The notes under the pieces were generated by a model. That model searched no databases. It saw only the letters and a list, made by a program, of their open reading frames with translations, and was not told the origin of the DNA. Positions 1 to 8,500 of a stretch of DNA of 39,733 nt are shown here, piece by piece. The DNA is from a virus, in the IMG/VR virus record IMGVR_UViG_3300049216_000568, positions 1-39,733 of that record, one strand, 5' to 3'. Made by a program: the position numbers and the translations under genes. Each line of letters opens with the position of its first letter. The stretch's first letter is position 1.

Positions 1-9
1 ATGAGTGAA

Positions 10-51
10 CGCATCTTTTGCGTTGACACGCTTATTTATGCGGCCTATAAG
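10..51 (+). promoter_or_regulatory. Early promoter P1 with upstream AACGCAT box
   Basis: A near-consensus sigma70 promoter: -35 TTGACA at 23-28, a 17-nt spacer, and -10 TATAAG at 46-51. It lies just upstream of the coding start at 76, so an ATG at position 1 cannot be the start used from this promoter. Just upstream of the -35 is AACGCATC (from 9), the same box found at the other two early promoters, here preceded by GTG rather than GTTTA. Confidence 0.75.
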
Positions 52-75
52 ATGGGGCTTCTGAAAGGGCTCCTC

Positions 76-885
76 ATGGCTGACACAACGAAGATTGAAT
101 GGTGCGACAGCACCATAAACTGGTGGGAGGGCTGCACAGCCGTCTCTCCGGCCTGCGACCTCTGCTATGCGCGGACATTCGTGGAGGTGCGCTTTGGCCG
201 GGCGATTTTCGGCGGCCCCGGCAAGGGCATCGGAACGCGGCGGCGGACGAGCGAGGCCCTTTGGAAGAACCCTTACCGTTGGGAGCGGCAGGCCGCAGCC
301 ACGGGCGCCCGGCCCTTCATCTTCTCGTCCAGCCATTCGGATGTGTTCGACAATCACCCCGCCGTCACCGAATGGCGGAACGAGGCGTTCGAGGTCATGC
401 GGGAAACGCCCCACCTGATCTATCTGATGCTGACCAAGCGCCCGCAGAACATTGAGAAGATGGTGGCGGCCACGGGCAAGCCCTTGCCCCGGAATGTTGC
501 CCTTGGAACCTCCGCAGGCACGCAGGCGGAGTATGAGCGCAACGGGGCGCTCCTGACCCGCGCCAAGGCCCGGCTGGACCCTCAGTTCGTCTTCATCAGC
601 ATGGAGCCCATGCTTGGCCCGGTGGACCTGACGCGCCTCCCTAGCGTCGCCAAGCTGGACTGGATCATCGTGGGCGGCGAGACGGGCCACGGGGCACGCC
701 ACATGAAGCTGGAATGGGCGAGGGCGGTCAGGGACCAATGCCGGGAGCTTGGCCCGCTCTTCAACTTCAAGCAAACCGGCACCGCTCCGGCACCCGGCGC
801 CGTGGGAAAGCTTCAGCCCAACGGCCATACGCTGGACGGCGTGCAGCACTTCGGCAGGCCGCCCGTCCGGGCCATCGGGGCCTAA
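76..885 (+). CDS. Phage Gp37/Gp68 family protein (DUF5131), radical-SAM-like
   Basis: A 269-aa protein of the phage Gp37/Gp68 (DUF5131) family. These are common in phages and mobile elements of alphaproteobacteria, and their biochemical role is unknown. Visible signs are the N-terminal TKIEW-CD-TINWWEGC block and the cysteine cluster C-x6-C-x2-CYAR (about residues 20-32), which resembles an iron-sulfur or radical-SAM site, followed by the family's LMLTKRP block (about 115-121) and IVGGETG (about 197-203). Start 76 is chosen because it follows promoter P1 and has AAAGGG at 64-69 as ribosome binding site. It is the first gene of the + strand early module. The family call is firm; any enzymatic function is inference. 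Confidence 0.85.
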   Translation: MADTTKIEWCDSTINWWEGCTAVSPACDLCYARTFVEVRFGRAIFGGPGKGIGTRRRTSEALWKNPYRWERQAAATGARPFIFSSSHSDVFDNHPAVTEWRNEAFEVMRETPHLIYLMLTKRPQNIEKMVAATGKPLPRNVALGTSAGTQAEYERNGALLTRAKARLDPQFVFISMEPMLGPVDLTRLPSVAKLDWIIVGGETGHGARHMKLEWARAVRDQCRELGPLFNFKQTGTAPAPGAVGKLQPNGHTLDGVQHFGRPPVRAIGA

Positions 886-889
886 AGGT

Positions 890-957
890 GTTTAAACGCA
901 TCTTATTGGTTGACAGCCCTAAAATAGGTGGTATGTTGCATTCAATGTTTAAACGCA
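890..957 (+). promoter_or_regulatory. Early promoter P2 bracketed by two GTTTAAACGCA sites
   Basis: -35 TTGACA (910-915), a 16-nt spacer and -10 TATGTT (932-937). A perfect GTTTAAACGCA lies upstream (890-900) and another lies downstream (947-957), about 57 bp apart and in the same orientation. AACGCATC in the first copy is the conserved box seen upstream of P1 and P3. This is a typical operator arrangement for a repressor that binds both sides of a promoter. The bound protein is not known. Confidence 0.75.
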
Positions 958-978
958 CTGATGCAAAGGCACACTGAA

Positions 979-2532
979 ATGGCAACCGAACAGAACCGCG
1001 AAGCTTGGCTCAACGAAATGGCCGCCGCCATGGTGGCCGTGATCACCGCCGTCACTGACCTCAAGTTCCCACCCTTCCGGGTGAGCACCAGCTTCCCGTC
1101 CAAGGGTGGCGAGCTTGGCCACAAGAGCCGCGTCCGTGGCCAGTGCTGGGCGGCTGACGCTTCCGAAGATGGGCACGCGGAAATCTTCATCTCCCCGGTG
1201 GAGGAAGACCCCCGCGAAGTCGCTCAAATCCTCGCCCATGAACTGCTTCATGCGGCCCTGCCGGATGCAGCCCACGGCCACGCCTTCCAAACCGCCGCGC
1301 GCAAGATCGGCTTTGAGAAGCCCTTCACGCAAAGCGTCGCCACCGACGATTTCTGGTCTTGGGCGGACGATTTGCTGGCCCAACTCGGAGAATACCCCCA
1401 TGGGCGTTTAAACGCTCACAAGCATGTGGGCGCCAAGAAGAAGCAGACCACCCGCCTCCTGAAGATGACCTGTTCGGACTGCGGCTACACCGTCCGGGTG
1501 ACGGCCAAGTGGGTGAACGAAGTCGGCGCCCCGCACTGCCCGCTGCATGGCTCCATGGACGGCGAGGCTCCTGAAGAGCGCGACGAGGACGAGGATTTCG
1601 ACCCGACCCCCACGCCTCCCAAGGGTCGCAAGCCCTTGCCCAAGGAGAAGCCCGCGCCGCAAGCGCCGCCCGTGTTCAGCGAGCGTGCCCTGTGGACGGC
1701 CATCGAGCGGGTGATGAATGTGGCGGAAATCGGGGTTGCCAGCATCCGCATCCGCGCCCGCCGCTTCATCAGGGAAGACCTGTTCTTCCGCACGCCGGAG
1801 ATCGCCGCTGTGCCGGGCGTGACCCGCGCCAACTTCAACCGTGTGTTTGAGACCATGCGGAAGGCCGGTGCGGTTGAATATGAAACCCACAACATGGACT
1901 ACCGGGGCTGGTTTTGGGTGTCGCTCGATGAAGAGATCAAGGCGGAGCACCAAGAACGCCTCCGCCGCGCTGCCGAACAGGCCCGCGCGAAGGTTCGCCA
2001 GCCCGGTCGGATGTCCCAAGAGGATGTGGCCAAGATTGCCAAGCTTCAGGCCATGGCCGATGCCCCGTCAGCGGCCCCCAACGAGCGGGAGACGGCGGAG
2101 AAGGCCATCGCCCGGATCGTGGCCAAGTATGAGGCCAAGCCTGCCCCGGAGGCCCCCAAGGCCCCGGAGCCCGCCCCCAAGCCTGCCCCGAAAAAGGCCA
2201 CCCGGCGTGGTAACCTTAACACCAAGACCCTCTACACCATGACAGTGATCTTCAAGCGGGACTCGGCGGACGAGCTTCAGGAAATCCTCGCCAAGGCCCT
2301 CAACGACCCGTCCGTGGAAGCGTGGGGCATGGATGAGGCAGAGCCCACGGACGAGGTTTACACGGCGGACGAATATCTGGTGTGGACCACCAATGCCCAA
2401 GCCTACGCCATCATTGCTGGCCTCAAGGGCATGAGCCACGCCAACAGTGAGGGTGCGGTTGAGGCCCGTGAAATGGTCAGGGACGCTTACGGCAGGTGGC
2501 AAGACGAAGCCTCCATGGAAGGGGCTCATTAA
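979..2532 (+). CDS. SprT-like zinc metalloprotease with zinc ribbon and C-terminal domains
   Basis: A 517-aa multidomain protein. The N-terminal 150 residues carry a SprT-like metalloprotease core with an active-site HELLHA motif and a downstream His (HGHAF) as likely third zinc ligand. A zinc ribbon follows (CSDCG ... CPLH, about residues 170-205), as is usual in SprT/Spartan proteins. Then come a Pro/Lys-rich linker, a middle segment that looks like a winged-helix domain (about 230-320), a long charged Ala/Pro-rich linker, and a C-terminal domain of about 110 residues that I do not recognise. The start is set at 979 because promoter P2 initiates near 944; AAAGG at 965-969 is the ribosome binding site. 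Spartan-type enzymes degrade DNA-bound proteins; such a role here is inference. A GTTTAAAC at 1406 is read as Leu-Asn. Confidence 0.8.
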   Translation: MATEQNREAWLNEMAAAMVAVITAVTDLKFPPFRVSTSFPSKGGELGHKSRVRGQCWAADASEDGHAEIFISPVEEDPREVAQILAHELLHAALPDAAHGHAFQTAARKIGFEKPFTQSVATDDFWSWADDLLAQLGEYPHGRLNAHKHVGAKKKQTTRLLKMTCSDCGYTVRVTAKWVNEVGAPHCPLHGSMDGEAPEERDEDEDFDPTPTPPKGRKPLPKEKPAPQAPPVFSERALWTAIERVMNVAEIGVASIRIRARRFIREDLFFRTPEIAAVPGVTRANFNRVFETMRKAGAVEYETHNMDYRGWFWVSLDEEIKAEHQERLRRAAEQARAKVRQPGRMSQEDVAKIAKLQAMADAPSAAPNERETAEKAIARIVAKYEAKPAPEAPKAPEPAPKPAPKKATRRGNLNTKTLYTMTVIFKRDSADELQEILAKALNDPSVEAWGMDEAEPTDEVYTADEYLVWTTNAQAYAIIAGLKGMSHANSEGAVEAREMVRDAYGRWQDEASMEGAH

Positions 2533-2536
2533 ATCA

Positions 2537-2585
2537 ATGCGTCAACGCATTTATTGCTTGACGCATCTTATATCCCTGCTATGGT
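2537..2585 (+). promoter_or_regulatory. Early promoter P3 with ACGCAT dyad
   Basis: -35 TTGACG at 2558-2563, a 16-nt spacer and -10 TATGGT at 2580-2585. Directly upstream is the 14-bp dyad ATGCGT-CA-ACGCAT (2537-2550), a further form of the AACGCAT box seen at P1 and P2. A perfect GTTTAAACGCA lies 80 bp downstream (2664). It drives the membrane protein gene starting at 2696. Confidence 0.65.
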
Positions 2586-2589
2586 TCGG

Positions 2590-2655
2590 ATAGGTGCTGT
2601 CCTGCGGAGCTTTCTCCCCCGAGTTTCGGGGATCATTCCAAGGGCCAGCACCACC
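2590..2655 (+). other. Structured 5' leader
   Basis: Between P3 and the coding start is an untranslated leader of about 100 nt that can fold. The outer stem is GGTGCTG (2593-2599) with CAGCACC (2646-2652). Inside it is a perfect 6-bp hairpin CCCCGA-GTT-TCGGGG (2617-2631). No T-run follows, so it is not a terminator. A regulatory leader or stabilising structure is possible. Confidence 0.4.
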
Positions 2656-2695
2656 CTACAAGTGTTTAAACGCACCAGATGAATTGGAGGCCATG

Positions 2696-3067
2696 ATGTT
2701 CACGAAGAAGAATGCTTCGCCCATCCCGTTCATCGTGGTGGTCGCCGGGATGCTGTTCCTGACCGTGGCGGGTGTGCAGGGCATGACTGCCCAAGCCAAG
2801 GCTGATGCCGCCAGCCGCGCAGCGGACGCGGTGATGGCCAACTACCACGAGCCATACCGCGCACCCTCCCCCATCGTGGCCGACCCGGACCTCCCCATTG
2901 AGGGCATGAGCGTCCGCGAGCTTACGGAGACCTGTGAGCACGCCCACGCCAAGGCCGTCCAAGACACTTTCAACAACCGCGAGGATTACAACGGGGACGC
3001 TCAAATCTCGAACGAGACCTGTGAGACGGCCATTCAGTTGATCCGCGACAAGCAGGACGAACGCTGA
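2696..3067 (+). CDS. Single-pass membrane protein, unknown function
   Basis: A 123-aa protein with a short positively charged N-terminus and one hydrophobic stretch (about residues 10-30, IPFIVVVAGMLFLTVAGVQG). This is either an uncleaved signal anchor or a signal peptide. An acidic soluble domain with two cysteines follows (contexts TETCEHAH and SNETCETA). Two ATGs lie at 2693 and 2696; the second has the better distance (5 nt) from GGAGG at 2686-2690. The stop overlaps the next start. I do not recognise the family. It is probably an inner-membrane or periplasmic early phage protein. Confidence 0.7.
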   Translation: MFTKKNASPIPFIVVVAGMLFLTVAGVQGMTAQAKADAASRAADAVMANYHEPYRAPSPIVADPDLPIEGMSVRELTETCEHAHAKAVQDTFNNREDYNGDAQISNETCETAIQLIRDKQDER

Positions 3068-3225
3068 TGGCAAAGCCTTTCATGGACGGTCGCGAACGCG
3101 AACTGATGGAGCGGCTGAAGGCCAAGGGGTTCACCCCTGAACAGGTGAAGGATGCCTTGAGGGACATGGGCATCGACCCGGCGCTGGTGGAAGAAAAGCC
3201 GCAGCCTCCGAAGGACTCGCAATGA
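3067..3225 (+). CDS. Small helical protein, unknown function
   Basis: A 52-aa protein starting MAKPFMDGRERELMERL, translationally coupled on both sides: its ATG overlaps the preceding TGA, and its stop overlaps the next ATG (ATGA at 3222-3225). The sequence has a helix-turn look (ERLKAKGFTPEQVKDALRDMGID), similar in style to small UBA-like or three-helix folds, and a charged Pro-rich tail. The tight coupling and even codon use make it a real gene. No function can be assigned. Confidence 0.7.
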   Translation: MAKPFMDGRERELMERLKAKGFTPEQVKDALRDMGIDPALVEEKPQPPKDSQ

Positions 3226-3557
3226 TCGAAGAAATGGAGCGCGTCACTGCCGCGCTTGGCATTTTGGCAGGGCAAGCCAACGCGCGGGTGTCTCTGCGTC
3301 AGGCGGCGACCTTCGCCCTATTCGCCACGGCGGACCTGAAGAACAAGCCCCTGACCCTCACCGATGTTGAGGGTCTGCTTGGTCAGTTGGACCTTGGCCA
3401 CACCTACTCAACCCTTCTGATGCCGACCCGGCGAGCCAAGCAAAATCTCGGCTGGCTCCGCAAGGAATGCGACCGGGATGACGAGCGCCGGAACTACATC
3501 CGACTGACCAAGCGGGGCCGAAAGTTGGCCGAATCTTTGGTCGAAACTTTGCGTTAA
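3222..3557 (+). CDS. Winged-helix (MarR-like) DNA-binding protein
   Basis: A 111-aa protein with the layout of a small MarR-type winged helix. There are N-terminal helices, a recognition-type region (SLRQAATFALFATADLKNKPLTLTDVEGLLG), and a basic wing ending DERRNYIRLTKRGRKLAESL (about residues 86-106), where TKRGRKL is the typical end of a MarR wing. It overlaps the preceding gene by ATGA. It is the only clear transcription-factor-like protein in the early module and so a candidate for binding the dispersed GTTTAAAC sites, although no direct evidence links the two. Confidence 0.65.
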   Translation: MIEEMERVTAALGILAGQANARVSLRQAATFALFATADLKNKPLTLTDVEGLLGQLDLGHTYSTLLMPTRRAKQNLGWLRKECDRDDERRNYIRLTKRGRKLAESLVETLR

Positions 3558-3568
3558 GGTTAATCAAA

Positions 3569-3832
3569 ATGCGGATTTTCAGAGTGACCGAACTGGTCTG
3601 GCGTGCCCCGGAAGACCGCAACGATCTCCCATGGCGGGAGACAATTGAAATCAGGGTGTCAGGCGGAGACCCTGACGACCACATCCGTTCGATTTTGTTG
3701 GAGGAATACGGCTTCGAGGTCGTGTCATTCGACAAGGAGCGCATCACCCGCGCAACCCAAGCCGCCGACCAAGCACGGTGGCTGGACGGGGACACCTACG
3801 ATCTCCACCGTGTGGGCAAGCTGGTCCAATAG
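3569..3832 (+). CDS. Hypothetical early protein
   Basis: An 87-aa acidic protein starting MRIFRVTELVWRAPEDR. It lies 11 nt after the winged-helix gene, and TAAGGTTAAT at 3555-3564 serves as spacer and ribosome binding site. No membrane segment or known motif is seen. It belongs to the early + strand operon by spacing and direction. Confidence 0.6.
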   Translation: MRIFRVTELVWRAPEDRNDLPWRETIEIRVSGGDPDDHIRSILLEEYGFEVVSFDKERITRATQAADQARWLDGDTYDLHRVGKLVQ

Positions 3833-3895
3833 GTGACTTGGCCGTTTTGACCGCCTCTGTCATTGTCCTGACCTGAATTGGGGTCGGGTCGAGCG

Positions 3896-4252
3896 ATGAA
3901 AAACTTCCAAAAGCTCTATGGCGAAGGCTTCATCCCGCTGATTGTCCTGTTCTTCGCCGCGTTCCTGACGGTGCTGGTCGGGAGCATCGCGGGAGAGATC
4001 GTCGCATGGGTCTGGCGCCTGATGGGCAAAGACGACCACAACATGATGGAGAACACCGTCTTCATCGTCGCCCTTGTTCTCGGACCCTATTTCGTCGGCT
4101 ACTTGACGCAAATCGTCGGCGCCACAGCACAGGCTGAAATGATCAAGAAGGTCTACAACGCCGGGTTTGACCACGGGCAAAAGCAGGCGGGGAACCCGCT
4201 CGTGCCCTTCCCCGAAGTCCACCCCGAACTTAAAGACCTATTCGGGAAGTAG
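3896..4252 (+). CDS. Two-pass membrane protein, possibly holin-like
   Basis: A 118-aa protein with two hydrophobic segments (about residues 12-40 and 55-78) separated by a short charged loop (MGKDDHNMMENT), and a soluble C-terminus. The ATG at 3896 is preferred over an upstream TTG. It is the last + strand gene of the early module and meets the late - strand genes tail to tail, with only 2 nt between stop codons and no obvious terminator hairpin. The neighbouring convergent genes look lysis-related, so a holin or antiholin role is possible but unproven. Confidence 0.6.
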   Translation: MKNFQKLYGEGFIPLIVLFFAAFLTVLVGSIAGEIVAWVWRLMGKDDHNMMENTVFIVALVLGPYFVGYLTQIVGATAQAEMIKKVYNAGFDHGQKQAGNPLVPFPEVHPELKDLFGK

Positions 4253-4254
4253 CT

Positions 4255-4521
4255 TCAGGCCGTGGCGTTCGCCACAGGCTCAACCACCGCATTCGCCACC
4301 GGCGCTTTGATAGCGGTCACAGCGGCTTCAACAGCTTCGGCCACATTGTGGTCCTTGGTGAAGACGGCGACGGCGCCGACAAGGCCGGTGCCAACGGAGG
4401 CAATCATAAGCGCTTCGGCGGGGGCGATGGCCACGCCAGCGGCAGAGGCCAGACCGATGAGACCCATCCATGTGGAGCGTTCGGCAAGGCGTGCAAGAAT
4501 GTATTGGAAGATCGTGTCCAT
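4255..4521 (-). CDS. Putative phage holin
   Basis: An 88-aa protein of the small holin type seen in alphaproteobacterial phages: N-terminal MDTIFQYILARLAERSTWMGLI, two hydrophobic segments (about residues 17-34 and 38-54), then a charged short tail with Ala/Val-rich repeats. A good ribosome binding site (AGGAG) precedes the ATG, and a late-type motif CTAAATA lies 25 nt upstream. It is the last gene of the late transcription unit. No endolysin was found next to it or elsewhere in the window. Confidence 0.65.
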   Translation of the reverse strand: MDTIFQYILARLAERSTWMGLIGLASAAGVAIAPAEALMIASVGTGLVGAVAVFTKDHNVAEAVEAAVTAIKAPVANAVVEPVANATA

Positions 4522-4545
4522 GATGGGGCTCCTATTAAGTTGAGC

Positions 4546-4552
4546 TATTTAG
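4546..4552 (-). promoter_or_regulatory. T4-late-type promoter motif CTAAATA (holin)
   Basis: CTAAATA on the - strand, overlapping the stop codon of the upstream gene and 25 nt before the holin ATG at 4521. Confidence 0.5.
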
Positions 4553-4893
4553 TGGTGGTGGAAGTATCCCCACCACGCGCCCAACCCTGTGAAGACAGCC
4601 ACAGTGGTTCCACCAATCCAAGCAAAAGCTGCATCTGCACCGCTCTTCTTGCTCACTGCGATCTTGACTTCAGAGATCGCAGCACGGTTTTCAGCAATGA
4701 GTCCCTTATGGTCAGCGAGGATCGCCTTTTGGTCCGCAAGCTGGTCAGAAATATTGTCCACATGGACTTCAAGCAGTTGGGTGATGCCCGTCAACTGGCT
4801 GTTGATGGCGGCGCGCTGGTCCACGGACTCGTTCCTGTAGAGGTCTACCTTCTGCGAAAGCAGGGCGATGCTGGTTTCATTTTGCTCAGACAT
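4549..4893 (-). CDS. Coiled-coil membrane-anchored protein (lysis or spanin-like)
   Basis: A 114-aa protein with a long predicted coiled coil (about residues 8-80, repeated heptad-like LLSQKVDLYRNE and ISDQLADQKAILADHKG) and a single C-terminal membrane segment (AFAWIGGTTVAVFTGLGAWWGYF). This architecture is seen in hemolysin XhlA-type and some spanin-like phage lysis proteins. The ATG at 4893 is preferred over an upstream TTG because AGGGAGAA precedes it. It overlaps the AdoMet-decarboxylase-like gene by 8 nt, so the two are co-translated. The position next to the holin supports a lysis role. Confidence 0.6.
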   Translation of the reverse strand: MSEQNETSIALLSQKVDLYRNESVDQRAAINSQLTGITQLLEVHVDNISDQLADQKAILADHKGLIAENRAAISEVKIAVSKKSGADAAFAWIGGTTVAVFTGLGAWWGYFHHH

Positions 4894-5278
4894 GGCGCTG
4901 TTCTCCCTCTGCAATCAGGGTCAGGCCACCTTCACGATCCAAGAACTTCCACTCTACCTTAGAGGGTTTAAACACCTCCAACGCTTGGGAAATGATGTCA
5001 TTCGGGATGGCTGAACAGGAGTAGAGGTCGAATTGAACCACTGCCGGGGAACATTCGTCCCACGAATGTAGAATACAGTGGCTGGTCTCCAAAAGGGCAT
5101 CAGCGGTCAGGCCACGGTTACCCTCAATCGAGCAATAGCGTGCGCGGGGTTCCGCCAGTTCTTTCATGCTGATGTCCGCGATCAGCTTGGACATCCAAGC
5201 GCACACGGCTTCGCAATCGCCAGCCAGTGGCGGGTTCTGCACTTCAGCGCGGACGATCAGGTGTTCGTGCTTGAGCAT
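4886..5278 (-). CDS. S-adenosylmethionine decarboxylase-like protein
   Basis: A 130-aa protein resembling the short, prokaryotic-type AdoMet decarboxylases (SpeD/SpeH) found in some cyanophages. These enzymes self-cleave before a serine to form a pyruvoyl cofactor and make decarboxylated AdoMet for spermidine synthesis. All three key residues are visible: Ser66 within ETSH, His71 (ILHSW) and Cys88 (DLYSC), with the family's 5-residue Ser-to-His spacing. GNRGLT (53-58) precedes the cleavage site. It starts on the A shared with the preceding TGA (TGATG). Lying between a tail gene and lysis genes in a late operon is unusual for a polyamine enzyme. A GTTTAAAC at 4966 is read as Phe-Lys. Confidence 0.75.
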   Translation of the reverse strand: MLKHEHLIVRAEVQNPPLAGDCEAVCAWMSKLIADISMKELAEPRARYCSIEGNRGLTADALLETSHCILHSWDECSPAVVQFDLYSCSAIPNDIISQALEVFKPSKVEWKFLDREGGLTLIAEGEQRHV

Positions 5279-5583
5279 CAGACGACAGCCTTGACGATCA
5301 TCGTTGCGGATCGTGCGGCAGTCTCTTGAAGCTCCGTCGTCACCTGACAGGTGATCGTGTAGAGGGTGTCAGGCACGCCCCCGGACGACACGAACCCGAC
5401 CTGTGTTCCGTCAAGGCTGATGACCACGCCAGCGATATTCAGCGAGTTGATGTCAGGCGTGACGGTGGCGGAGACGATGGTCTCGGAGTCGGATTCGTCC
5501 AGCCATTGCGACCAGTCGAACACTTGGTTCAGTTGGTCATGCGGCGTGCATGGATCGAAGCGGTCAAGTTGCGGGTATGCCAT
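5278..5583 (-). CDS. Fiber-tail adaptor-like structural protein
   Basis: A 101-aa protein resembling the small phage fiber-tail adaptor family. It has an N-terminal acidic helix (FDPCTPHDQLNQVFDWSQWLDESD), then an Ig-like beta domain with SATVTPD, VVISLDGTQVGFVSSGGVPDTLYTITCQVTT and a C-terminal strand ending TMIVKAVV. Its place directly after the large tail fibre gene and the TGATG coupling to the next gene fit a tail-tip role. The family call is from pattern only. Confidence 0.6.
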   Translation of the reverse strand: MAYPQLDRFDPCTPHDQLNQVFDWSQWLDESDSETIVSATVTPDINSLNIAGVVISLDGTQVGFVSSGGVPDTLYTITCQVTTELQETAARSATMIVKAVV

Positions 5584-5595
5584 GGGTGAGGGTCC

Positions 5596-8500
5596 TTATT
5601 TGCTGACCGTCACGAGGCGAACTTCAGCACCAATATTTATCGTGCGCTTCTCAGCACGGACGACACTGGTCCGCACTTCAGCACCAACCGTGACGATGCG
5701 GTCGGAGAGGACGAAACCGTAGTTGCTGGAATAGCTTTCGACGCTTGGGAGCGGGAGCGTCGCAGCGACATTCGCACGGACGGCGCCGGTGTCCTGAACC
5801 GCCTCGATGTCCGCCAGAGGGCGAGGCAGGTTGGCATGGATCGCGATGGGCGTGGATTGAGCCAGTTCGACATCCACCACAGGGCGCCGAAGCGCTCCGC
5901 CGACCATGAACGGATCGGTCACGACAATGAGGCCGGTGAGGCGCGGGCGAGGCAGGGTCGCTGCGAGGCTGGACTGGCCCGCCACGCCTGCGTGGATCGC
6001 CGCAGACGGGCGCTTAAGGGTCGCGCCTACGCTGGCGAGCGTTTGCACTGAAGCCGCCACAGTGGCCACAGGACGCGCCAGAGAGGCAGCCGCAGCAACC
6101 CCCAAGAACGAGCGGCCTTGGATGTTTGCAGTCGGACGCGGGAGGGTGCCGCCAAGGTAGCCCGGATCGGTTGAAACGATGAAGGCCGCCACGACCGGGC
6201 GGTTGAGCGTCGCAGTCGCTGTAGCGTGTGCAGCCACGCCCACAGAAATGGCCGCCAGAGGGCGTGCGAGGGTGGCGCTGACGATGGAGCCGGAGAAGAT
6301 TCCAACCTGTCCCGTAGCCTGCGGACGAGCGAGCGTCGCACCAATAGATGCGGTGGTGTTCTCGGACGCTGTGACAGCCGCAGACGGCCTTGAGAGCGTC
6401 GCCGCCACAGTGGCGCCGGAGTTTTCAGTGGCGTGGATCGCCACAGTCGGACGCGGCAATGCACCACCGACCAAGAACGGATCGGTGACCACGATTTGCC
6501 CGGACGCTACAGGCTTAGGAAGCGTCGCGGAGATCGTGGCCGGGTTGGTCTCAAGCGCGGGGATCGTCGCAAACGGACGAGGCAGGGTCGCAGCGACAGA
6601 ACCCGTCTGCGTCGAACGCGCGCTGACAGCCACGGCGGGGCGAGCCAGCGTCGCTGCCACAGTCGCCATAGGCCCACTGGTGGCGGGGATCGCGGCCAAA
6701 GGCCGTGCAAGGGCTGCTGAAGCTTGTGCGGCAATGACAGTCGCCATGACCACAGCCACAGTCGGACGCGGGAGCGTGCCGCCAACATAGCCCGGATCGG
6801 TAGCAACCACCTGACCGACCATGGCCGGGCGCTTCAGCGTGGCGCTGATGGTCGCGCTGACACTTGCACCCACAGAGATCGCCGCAGACGGGCGAAGCAG
6901 GGTCGAAGCGACAGAGCCAGCCAGTGTGGCGCTTGCGTTGATCACAGCGGCTGGACGCTTCAGCGACGCGGCGACAGCGACGGTGTCCGTGATCTTGGCG
7001 GAGATCGTGGCCGCAGGGCGTGGGAGGGTGGCGGCCACAGTCGAAGCCGTGGTGGTCTTAGCGGAGATCGCCGCAGCGGGACGCTTCAGCGAAGTGTTTA
7101 AACTTGTAGGAGTGTTCGTGCTCGCCGGAATGGTGGCCACAGGGCGCCGGAGCGTCGCGGAAACCGTGACGGAGCCAGCCGAAGTGGCTGAAATAGCGAC
7201 GGTCGGGCGGGGAAGGGTGCCACCGATGTAGCCGGGATCGGTGGAAACGATCAGGCCGGTGGCGACCGGATGCTTCAGCGAGGCGGCGACAGTTGTGGTG
7301 GTTGTGGTGACGGCAGAGATCGCCGCCGCAGGACGCTTCAGCGTTGCCGCCACGGAGGCTGGCGTGGTGGACTTGGCAGAAACCGCAGCCACAGGACGCT
7401 TCAGCGTTGCAGCCACGGAAAGCGGAATGGCCATCGCGGCGGCCACAGCGGCGACCGGGCGTGGGAGTGTTCCGCCGATGTAGCCCGGATCGGTCGCGAC
7501 AATGAACGCAGCCGCCGCAGGACGCTTGAGCGAAGCGTTTAAACTTGAAGCTGTGGTCGTCTTGGCGGAGATCGCCGCCACAGGCCGTGGGAGAGCCTTC
7601 GAGATAAAGGCTGACGGGCCGGTCTTGGCGACGATGGCCCCGGTCGGGCGAGGCAGGGTCGCAGCAATGGTGGTTCCGCCGATTGCAGCGGCGGAGACAG
7701 CCGCAGACGGTCGGTTGAGGGTTGCGGCCACAGTGGCGTTGACGGTCGATTGGACAGCCGTGATTGAGGCCGTCAGCTTGTTGAGCGGAAGCGCACCGGA
7801 GACAGGGCCGGAGTTGGGGAATGCCGCCGTGGGTGGTGTAAACGCACTGGTGTAGCGGCCCACGCCCTTGGTGACGCGAATGTCGTCCAGCCAGCCTTTG
7901 TAATAGTCGATGGAGGCGAGCGAGTAATAGCCGCCCATGACCATCACATTGGAGAAGCCGGTCGGGTTCTGGTTGCACAGGTTGATGGACGCGGTCGAAG
8001 CGCCGGAGTGAACGAGCGATCCATCGGTGAAGTAATAGCCGGTGCCACTCGTGCGAGACACGGCCACATGGTGCCATGCACCGTCGTTTAGGTTCCCGGC
8101 TTGGGAAACACCGCTATCGAACAGGCCGCCGACCCAAAGATTGTTGCTGGTGTAATAGGAACCGTTGTCGAACTCGATACCGGCAGAGAAGATAACCGAA
8201 TAGGTGCCCTGCGTGCCGTTAGTCTTCATCCAGAATTCAAAGGTAAAGTCACCCGTTCCGAAGTTCAGACCAGTATTGGACGCAACCATGATCGCGCCAC
8301 CGTTGAACAACAGCGAGCCGGTGCCATACTTTGGCGAGGTTGTGCTGACGGCGGGCACAGTGCCAGCCGTCCCGAAGCTGTTTGGCACAGTCGCGTTGTC
8401 TGTATAGGTGGTCGAACCATTCGTCCCATCGCCATGCAGGAGCATGGTGACATTGGAGAAGTTGGAGTCGCCCCCGGACGGCGGTGAGCCGATGTATGCG

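Noticed and set aside
1-75. In-frame ATG at position 1 for the Gp37/Gp68-like protein
   Set aside because: The sigma70-type promoter at 23-51 lies inside this extension, and a good ribosome binding site precedes 76.
5758-7815. Tail-fibre repeats as a CRISPR or satellite array
   Set aside because: The frame is open through the whole array and the repeats vary at the codon level while keeping the protein motif.
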